DNA of 64,000 nt. It comes from Silene conica. Its lineage: Eukaryota > Streptophyta > Magnoliopsida > Caryophyllales > Caryophyllaceae. The notes beneath the pieces are model-generated. The model made no database searches and was not told where the DNA came from. It saw only the letters and a program-made list of their open reading frames with translations. The translations under genes and the position numbers were made by a program. The DNA lies in NCBI GenBank assembly GCA_029255685.2, contig CM055311.2:17320952-17384951 (forward strand). Direction: 5' to 3'. How positions within the stretch are numbered: the stretch's first letter is position 1; the number at the start of each line of letters is the position of its first letter. This document shows, piece after piece, positions 56,753 to 64,000 of the stretch.

Positions 56753-59566
56753 TGTAACACCCCCATTTATTTAAGAGCCTTTAGCAAGACATTCTCAAAT
56801 AAATAGAGCTGTTACCATCTCGGAAAGTCCGAGGTAGTGAATAACAAGTAAAACAACCTCAGTACTTTATATAAAACTGATAAAATTTAAGCTTTGATAA
56901 TTACAGATATTACATTGTGGAAAAACGAAATACAACTGATGACTCCTCTAGAAGTGATATAGCACTAAGTCGGTCCAATGTATGCATCTCACATTCCTGC
57001 CCCAGCTCCTAGCTCATCTGTCTCTGACCTGTAGAATCTACTCCCCATTCCGGATCATCGTAGGTGTACACGAATACACTGTCAACCTCGCGGTTGAGTA
57101 GGATAACACAATAATAAATAATGCAACAACCATGATATGCAAATGCCATGATATGCTCGAGCTCAATCACAATCTCAATCTCAACCCGAAACACCAATCT
57201 CAAACCCGAAACACCAAGCCATACCGAACCTCCCGGCAGACTATAATCGGTCGTCACCGAACACCAGCTCAATAGCTGATAAGACACCAGGCCTGGTCTG
57301 CAGAACCACCCTGGGCTTTATATCAAATCAATATCCATTCCGTAACTTTCTCAGTAACAATGCATATGCCATGCTCATGAATGCAACAATACTCTTACTC
57401 AATCATGTTATTATATAATGAAATGCTCATGCCAATAATAATAATAATAATAAACACTCAATCCAAACAATATCATTCTCATATTACTCATGCTCAGCAT
57501 CCATAACACACAATCCAACAACCATTCATAACACATCATAGAGTATAGTGTCGGTGTATCTTACCTGGATAGCAATATAATCCCATCACGCAGCTACATC
57601 CAATCAGCAGAATCACTTTACCACATACTCAACACCTAACAAAAATAATATATATAATTACTAACTACTACAATTACGCCATTAATATAGTATATCAATT
57701 ATTCAAATTAATTATTTAAATACTATATTACGCATAACGAGACCGTATAAAACACGCCTACTTCGATTAACTTGACTAACCCGTCTTAATACTTTTATAA
57801 ATGACTTCAATTAAATAACCGAACATAGGGAAACGAACTATTGATAACCATCACATTCTTGTATAAATTACTTTACAACTTTAATGATTACTAACATGAA
57901 CAATATTACTAATAACAATATAACAACATTAACAATAATAATAACATATAGTCATAATTTAATACTAATAATAATAAACATAATAATAATGATATGTTAA
58001 TAAAACAACAAAACTTAAAACACCACTAATAATAATAATAATATAGTAATAATAATAATGCTAATAGTAATAACACTAACAAACACAACTAACCCTTACT
58101 AACCTATACCCACGACATTACTAAAGTCAGAAAACACGACAACAGCAGCCACCAAAACCGTATAAGCTACTCGCGCACCCAACTTCACGACCCTACCACC
58201 ACGTTTCCAGCCACCCACTGCCACCAACGAAGGTCCTATCCTCTTACCCACACTACTGCCCACGTCATACCTCTAATAGTCACCCCTTACCGCCCTCACA
58301 GCCACCACAAAACGTAGCCCAAAACACCAGCAACACTCGACGTACTCTGTTCCGCCAGCACTCCCCTTCCAACTCCCTCTCTTTCCATGCTACCCCCTCT
58401 CTCCTCCATGCCCAACACCACCTGTTGACACCACCGTGGTGACCACTGACACACGGTGGTTCATGGGGTGGTCCCTTGGTCCACCAATCCTCCCTATAGC
58501 TACCACGACAACCGCTCTAAACTAACCCGTAGCCTGCCCCTGTTTTCAGATCCTATGACACTATACGTGTTTAACACCATCGTGGTGGTTATTATCACCA
58601 CCGACGGCCACCACTAGGACACCCAGTCAGGCGACGCACTCCTAGCAACCTCCACCCTTCGACCCAGATGCAGAACCACCCCCTAACTGGTCCAAAACGT
58701 GACACTAACAGACCATAACCACACGCATCCTCTTATGTTCCTGCTCTCTCAGTCCCCTTCTAAGGTCGAAAAACCCCCTTAACTGCCACCACAACCACCA
58801 CCCTAGAAACCCAAAACCATCTATGCTTACCCTATTTCAACTACCCAGAACTCATACCTCAAAATTAGATTAGCAAAAACTCGAAAATCAAATAAGAACA
58901 CGAGCAGACAAATAAACATGAATATACGATTATCGATAACGAATGCTTACATTTATGGGCACGGTGGTTGACGGACACGATTGGTGTGTTGGGTTCCTCT
59001 ACCTTTCGTTCCTCCTCTATCCACGGTGGCTGAAGATGACTTAGGGTTTTAGTCGGTTTGTCGATGAATGAGATAGTAGGGAGGATGTCGATGAAGGTAG
59101 TATAAGGTAGGGTTTGAGTTTTGTCGATGAACAAAAGTTTTGTCGATTGGTGTGTTGGGTTTTGTTTGTTGATCTCAACCTTAACCCGAGTCCACAACCC
59201 ATCACGCATCTCGAGGTAACAAAAAAAACCGCTCTCAACCCGTAACCCGAAATAAACGAGTACGTATAAATTATTTACTCTAATTAAATTTTGTAATTAG
59301 TGCTAGTAACTATTAATTGAATTAATTATAAGAATATTATGACAAATAAAAAAAATAGAAATTAAGTATAGATGAGAAACATGAATATAAAATATTTTAA
59401 ATTATAAAAGTATTATTAAAATTAAAGAAATACGAAATAATCGTAGGAATACGATTTATAAATAATAATATTTTACGTAAAATACTTTATAAACATTACA
59501 TTTGAAATACTTGTACAAAACAAAGTTTGACTGCCGTTTTTCGCGGTTAAAATACGGGGTATTACA
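56753..59566 (-). mobile_element. Solo Tekay-type LTR (2814 bp) with target duplication
   Basis: On the minus strand it starts TGTAATACCCCGTATTTT and ends GGGTGTTACA, flanked by ATAAT at 56748-56752 and 59567-59571. It interrupts the RT of Athila 3, and the RT frame resumes on the far side. It has the same modules as the LTRs at 5391 and 17149: a GT/CA-rich middle with CCACCGTGG words, small TAA arrays (57434, 58022) and the conserved end. No internal domain is present, so it arose by LTR-LTR recombination. Short frames such as 58865-59209 are not convincing genes. Confidence 0.93.
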
Positions 59567-60817
59567 ATAATGTTCTCAATAAAATCAGAAAAGATCCCCA
59601 TCGTACACCTTTGAAATGTGGCAGGGGCATTACACAACCCAAAAGGCATTCTGCGATATGCAAAAACACCTTGTGGACAAGTAAATGTAGTCTTACTCTG
59701 ATCGTCAGGATGAATGGGAATATGGAAGAAACCTGAATATCCATCTAGAAAACAAAAGAATTTTTTAGATGTCAGTCTTTCAGTCATCTGGTCAACAAAA
59801 GGAAGGGGGAAGTGGTCTTTCTTGGTGGCGGCATTTAACTGTCTATAATCAATGCACATCCGCCACCCTGTCACTACTCTAATAGGTATTAATACATTTT
59901 TTTCATTTTTAACCACGGTGGTTCCTCCTTTCTTAGGAACCACCTGAACCGGGCTAACCCACTTGGAGTTGCCAACTGAATAAATAATACCTGCATCGAG
60001 AAGTTTCATCACCTCAGCCATAACCACATCCTGCATCTTAGGGTTCAACTTACGTTGACCCTGTCTGTAGGGCTTATGCCCTTCCTCTAACTCTATCCTA
60101 TGCATGCAAACATCAGGGCTGTTGCCCTTAATGTCATCCAAAGAATAACCTAAAGCTTTCCTGCTCTTTTTGAGAACAATCATCAAGGCAGAAAGTTGGT
60201 TAGGGTCAAGTTTAGCACTAACTATCGCAGGGTACTGCTCAGTGTCATCAAGGAAAACATACGTAAGATTAGGAGGAAGTGGCTTACGCTCTGGTACCTT
60301 TACCTCAATGGCATGAATAGAATCAATGCTAACAGAATAGCACATGTTTACCAGGTTAGCATTAGCCAAGCTTGTGAGCTTCTCATCTTCTTCCTCAGTC
60401 AGCTCATATTCCTCTATCTCTGCTTCCAAAACATCCAGCTCCTCAGCATTCTCAGCTGGATTACCTGCACACTTACCCAAAATTGTTAGATCATCTAAGG
60501 GATCCTTGGTCAAGGATTCCCTCCAGTTACGGATAACATTCCTGTCAATAATGTCAATGGAGAAACAAGTATCATCAGTAGGTGTAGTTGCCTTATGGGC
60601 AAGACTAAACTCGATAGTGTCATCCCCAACCTATAAAGTAATAATCCCGCGTTTGACATCAATCACAGCCCCAGCTGTGTGCAAAAAAGGTCTACCTAAA
60701 ATACTAGGTATCTGACTGTCCTCAGCAATGTCTAAAACAACGAAATCGACAGGAATAAAAAACTTTCCCACTCTAACTGGGACATCCTCCAAGACCCCTA
60801 ATAATCTTTGGGTTGAT
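59567..60817 (-). pseudogene. Athila 3 pol, 5' part: protease end and RT start
   Basis: On the minus strand it begins inside the protease domain (GVLEDVPVRVG, then ILGRPFLHTAGA), passes a TAG at 60631-60633 and continues through an acidic linker to RT with the motifs DYRQLN and FLDGYSGF, stopping at the solo LTR. The active-site DLGA of the protease is missing with everything upstream. Its tail up to 59473 in the same frame is LTR sequence, not pol. Confidence 0.88.
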
Positions 60818-61084
60818 CTTTAAGATCACGAGTTCGGATCTTTGCTTCGTGTATTTCCTTGAGACGGCCTCCGGAGGTTGGTTAAGGCTTAGTTTGGCTC
60901 ACTTCCGCTTGTTCCTACATTTAAAACATAGAAATGCCAAAGTAAACCATTTCGGGAGGAAAAGTAACTAAAAGTTACGAATATGCATAGAAATACGTGC
61001 TGAAACTATAAATAAAATGTATAGTAAACTGTTCCTACATTATGCACGTTTCGGGAGGAAAAGTAACTAAAAGTTACGAATATG
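60818..61084 (-). repeat. Remnant of the Athila 3 5' LTR, rearranged
   Basis: 60829-61023 matches 29240-29445 of the 3' LTR closely, that is, only the first fifth of the LTR. At 60818-60829 it is fused straight to the protease region, so the rest of the LTR, the PBS and gag are deleted. At the outer edge a segment with CGGGAGGAAAAGTAACTAAA is repeated, so the true terminus and target duplication are scrambled. Confidence 0.82.
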
Positions 61085-61786
61085 ACGGGCCATTTTACAA
61101 CTATTTTACATATTAAATAATGTGACGAAATAATAAAAATAAGTGACGGAATTTAATTAAATCGATTAATACCTCATTTTCTGCTTCTTCGGTATAATTA
61201 TATGAACCCGTATTGTTTTCACCGTATATAAAACCGCTTCCTTCTCCGTGTTGGTGACTACTATACTCATCGTAATATCGATAATGTTGTTCCGCACTCC
61301 AATCATTGTTAAATTGATTTCCGTCATTGTTGTAAGAACTATTATTATTGTACGAGTCAAAAATATAATCGAAAAATGGGTTATCGTCACCCATTAATCG
61401 ATAAATATATTTGTTAAGTAATTTTTTAGAAAGAGAAAATGTTACAAATTGATAAAGTGTGGTAATTAAATTTCATCTTAAGGTTATTTGGAGGAATTAT
61501 ATTAACTCGTAATGTTTTTACCGTAAACAAAATTTTTAAACTACGCGTATTCGTAACTATTTATATTTATCTTATACGATTAACCAGTATATTAATGTGT
61601 TAAATATTTTTTACAAAGACAAGGGCAATCTTGTAACATTTGAAATGAAATTAGGGGCGAAATGAGTAAAGTAGGGGCGGAAAATAGCAACTTTGATGAT
61701 AAAATGTATGGGTACAACTTAGAAAACCGAAAAACACGGGGGTACATCGTAGAATATCCCTTATTTTTTTTAGAGTAAATTATCAA
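61085..61786 (-). mobile_element. Right half of a DNA transposon split by Athila 3
   Basis: Its outer end at about 61655-61693 (minus strand TTGCTATTTTCCGCCCCTAC) is an inverted match to 27612-27650. A frame at 61113-61394 on the minus strand (93 codons, start MGDDNPFFDYIF, Asn/Tyr-rich) could be the first exon of a transposase or a chance ORF. I cannot assign a family. Confidence 0.4.
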
Positions 61787-62198
61787 TTACATCCTCGGTT
61801 AATACACTTTTTTTAGCTTACGTCAATTATTTTTATTAAATTACACCCAACTTATTACCTTTTTTCAAAAGTTGCACCAAGTAATCGGGTTAGGCAGGAA
61901 TTCCGTCAATTTTAAAAATTTCCGGCAAAGTAACTTTTTTATGACAATTATGCCCTTACCTATTCTATTTATCCCTCCCTCCCTTCATTCATCCTCTTAT
62001 TCAATTTTCCCCCCAATTTAATTTCTTCCCCAATTTCAAGTGAAGAAATCAACCTCTAAGGCAAGTATTGTTTTTGTTCATTGTTCTCTTTTTAATTAAT
62101 GCAGCTAGTTAAATTTTTTTTCCTGTTTTTTGAATGTTAGGGTTCTTACTTATTAGGTTGAATTTTTTTCGTTTTTGAATGTTAGATAATTAAGCAAA

Positions 62199-62651
62199 AT
62201 GTCAATTGAAAGTAGCAATGAAAGCACTCAGAATAGTGTGGTTGATGAGCTACCCAGAAAATGTGTGTGTGGTGTACCAGTTGCGATTTTGATGTCTTCA
62301 ACACACGATAATCCAGGAAGACATTTTGAGAAGTGCAAGTTCTTCAACCCAATAGCTGGTATGGTTGGTTGTCGCTAGTTTCGTTGACATGATCGTGTTC
62401 AAACAGAGTGACAAAAAAACTTAATCAATAAGCTGAAGATGGAGAAGAGACTTGCTGATTATGAAATTGGAGCTCTCGGTGGGGAAATTTCGTGGCGTAA
62501 GGATGATAGGAAAAAGCTGTTGTTCGAGATTGAAAATTTGAAGAGCAAATCGTTCATGATAAAGAATGAGAGGGGCAGTTATTACACTGCATTTCCTATG
62601 ATAGTGTTTGCCTTCATGATCATCATTTTCATAGTAGGTTGTTGTATGTAA
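62199..62651 (+). pseudogene. GRF-type zinc-finger protein with C-terminal membrane segment, three stops
   Basis: From ATG 62199 the frame shows the zf-GRF pattern: CVCG, then a Thr and NPGRHFEKC, then GC. After that an expected aromatic codon is TAG (62376-62378), an expected Trp codon is TGA (62385-62387), and a further TGA is at 62409-62411. Beyond the stops the same frame gives a Lys/Glu-rich coiled-coil-like stretch and a hydrophobic C-terminal helix (FPMIVFAFMIIIFIVGCCM). Small GRF proteins with this layout are common in plants, often in or near MULEs. Their function is poorly known. Confidence 0.8.
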
Positions 62652-63045
62652 TTGCAATGCAATGATTTATGGTTAATGGAACTTGTAATGACAATCTGGA
62701 ATTTTCAGTCGTGGTTGGTAATGTGAGACCTTATGTTTGTCAAAGTTGTTTCTTTGTTATAATAGAAAGTCCTGAATGTACATTGTGGTCCTTTTGTTGG
62801 CTATGAAAATGAAATAGAAATGAATGGGAAACTGAAATGAACAATGTTCAAATGAATGAGAAACTAAAGTGAACCATTGAGATACAATGCTTGTCACAGG
62901 ATTGTTTTTGTTCAAAAACAACAACTAAGTTTTGACATTGAGAAACTGAAATGAACCATTGAGATGCTTGTCACAGGACTGAAGTACAACTAATTGTTCT
63001 GAAAATAACAAAAGAAAACAGTACAGTAATATGCTAAGACTGGTG
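62652..63045 (+). other. Non-coding MULE interior
   Basis: It shows two or three diverged copies of a phrase containing GAAACTGAAATGAAC and ATTGAGATACAATGCTTGTC (62820-62990). No gene seen. Confidence 0.5.
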
Positions 63046-63480
63046 TCATGCTTGATTTCGTTGGTTATTAGAAGCTTGGGATAACAACTCAGTGAATGAC
63101 AAAGAAGTTGGAGGTGCAATGCTTGTCACAGGAGAGGAGGTACTTGTTGATGCACGATTGAGATGAGCTGTTTTCCATGCTTCTTTTTGGGCTGCTCTTG
63201 ACATTGCCTTCTCTCTAGTGTTGTTTGCCCATTCTGTTGTTTTTTTGGCCTTCACGAGGTGCCCTGATAGCAGTCGTAGGGGGGTGATAGCAGTCGTAGG
63301 GGGGTGTAGTTGGATTTTTGCAAGTTCTCTTGTAATGTCCTGCACCTCCACAGTTGCTGCAATTTTTAGGTTTTTTTTGCCCTTCTCAGTCTTTGCTTTT
63401 CATTCTCTCCAACTTCTTTTATTCTCTTCTTACCCTTAGGTCTCCTTGGCATAGTTCTTAAGACCGGTGGCAGTGGCTCT
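63046..63480 (-). pseudogene. C-terminal remnant of a MULE transposase
   Basis: On the minus strand it reads LPPVLRTMPRRPKGKKR, then after a shift at an A run a CCHC knuckle (63320-63361, CSNCGGAGHYKRTC), then after another shift an open Ser/Thr-rich tail to 63046. The MPxRPK plus CCHC layout is characteristic of MuDR-type transposases. A 20-bp direct duplication (GATAGCAGTCGTAGGGGGGT, twice at 63265-63304) lies within it. The N-terminal and catalytic parts are beyond the LTR insertion or lost. Confidence 0.7.
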
Positions 63481-63493
63481 GGCATACCAATAG

Positions 63494-64000
63494 TGTAACA
63501 CACCCATTTATTTAAGAGCCTTTAGCCAGACATTCTCAAATAAACAGGACTGTTACCATCTCGGAATGACCGAGATAGTGAATAACAAAGTAAAACAACC
63601 AAAGTACTTTATATAAATTGATAAAATTTAAACTTTGGTGTTAAAAATTCTACACAACGGAAACTAGAGTACAACTGATAATTTCGAAGTATGTGATCTA
63701 ATTCTAAGTCGGTTCATCCAAGTGCTCACGCCATCCCATGCTCCCATAGCACCATCTTTCTAGTCAAAGCTGCTCCCCATCACGGATCATCATAGGCGTT
63801 ACACGAATACACAGGGTCAACCACGAGGTTGAGTAGGAAAAACAGATAAAACATAACAACAATAGAAAACAATACACTTCCATCTCCATACAGTCTCAGC
63901 AACTACTTCCCGATCAAACACCACTCCATATCACAAGACCCAATATCACCCAACTCCATATCACAAGACCCAATATCACACCACTCCATATCACAAGACC
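63494..64000 (-). repeat. Tekay-type LTR end, continues past the window
   Basis: TGTAACACACCCATTTATTT at 63494 and the next 300 bases match the start of the solo LTR at 56753. Only the LTR 3' part (in element sense) is inside the window. Confidence 0.85.
63921..64000 (-). repeat. 30-bp minisatellite in the Tekay LTR
   Basis: Units start at 63923, 63953 and 63983, each containing ACTCCATATCACAAGACCC. It occupies the place where other LTR copies have 27-bp arrays. Confidence 0.88.

Larger units (their letters stand above)
28207..61084 (-). mobile_element. Athila 3, minus-strand Ty3/Gypsy Athila-type element, internally deleted and hit by three insertions
   Basis: It has a 3' LTR (28207-29458), a polypurine tract, post-pol ORF3, integrase, RNase H, RT and part of the protease, read from high to low coordinates. 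The gag, PBS and most of the 5' LTR are missing. Subtracting Athila 2, Copia D and the solo LTR leaves about 9 kb. Interrupted ORFs rejoin in frame across each insertion when one copy of the target duplication is removed, which confirms the nesting. Confidence 0.9.
61787..63493 (+). mobile_element. Mutator-like (MULE) remnant
   Basis: It opens with TAGAGTAAATTATCAATTACA and a terminal region like plant MULE ends. It carries a GRF zinc-finger pseudogene on the plus strand and the C-terminal part of a MULE-type transposase on the minus strand, a combination typical of plant MULEs. A Tekay-type LTR cuts it at 63494. Confidence 0.55.

Noticed and set aside
58865..59209. 114-codon frame on the minus strand, possible host gene
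   Set aside because: It lies wholly inside the solo LTR, contains simple repeats of a CAACACACC/ATCGACAAAAC phrase, and has no counterpart in the other LTRs.
59473..59566. Extension of the Athila 3 RT frame beyond 59567
   Set aside because: These codons are read from the inserted LTR, not from pol.

Overview
This is plant nuclear DNA made almost entirely of nested transposable elements. I recognise no host gene, tRNA, rRNA or CRISPR array. The elements are typical of a dicot genome: Ty3/Gypsy chromovirus (Tekay/Del type), Ty3/Gypsy Athila type, Ty1/Copia, and remnants of a Mutator-like (MULE) and other DNA transposons. I cannot name the species.

Layout. (1) 1-27275: a decayed Tekay gag-pol (+) runs into tandem pieces of its own 3' terminus and two long LTR copies. 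Copia A (+, 6736-16280, target duplication GGGGG) sits in the first LTR. Copia B (-, 18771-27254, target duplication TAAAT) sits near the end of the second. (2) 27276-28206: old DNA-transposon debris and a 33-bp minisatellite. (3) 28207-61084: Athila 3 on the minus strand. It lost its gag and most of its 5' LTR and was then hit three times: by Athila 2 (+, 31778-44194), by Copia D (+, 44588-53162, target duplication GTCAC) and by a solo Tekay LTR (-, 56753-59566, target duplication ATAAT). (4) 61085-63493: the other half of the broken DNA transposon and a MULE with a GRF zinc-finger pseudogene. (5) 63494-64000: the end of one more Tekay-type LTR.

Copia D is the youngest element: its 993-bp LTRs differ at one position by eye, and its 1343-residue polyprotein is open throughout. 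Copia A keeps the full-length frame with three nonsense codons. Copia B, Athila 2, Athila 3 and the Tekay pol are clearly dead.

The most unusual signal is a shared short motif. Copia A, B and D and both Athila elements carry 12-14 bp dyads with core TCGATCGA (or TCGACCGA/TCGGTCGA). The flanking arms co-vary (CC..GG, GG..CC, CAC..GTG). By hand count all 48 dyads have a partner exactly 21 bp away. They occur in unrelated superfamilies and in different places: Copia leaders, Athila LTRs, the Athila gag-protease linker, post-pol spacers and a 3' UTR. They are absent from the Tekay elements and the DNA transposons. One pair was duplicated within the life of Athila 2, because its two LTRs differ by a 39-bp module. 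I know of no described function for this motif.
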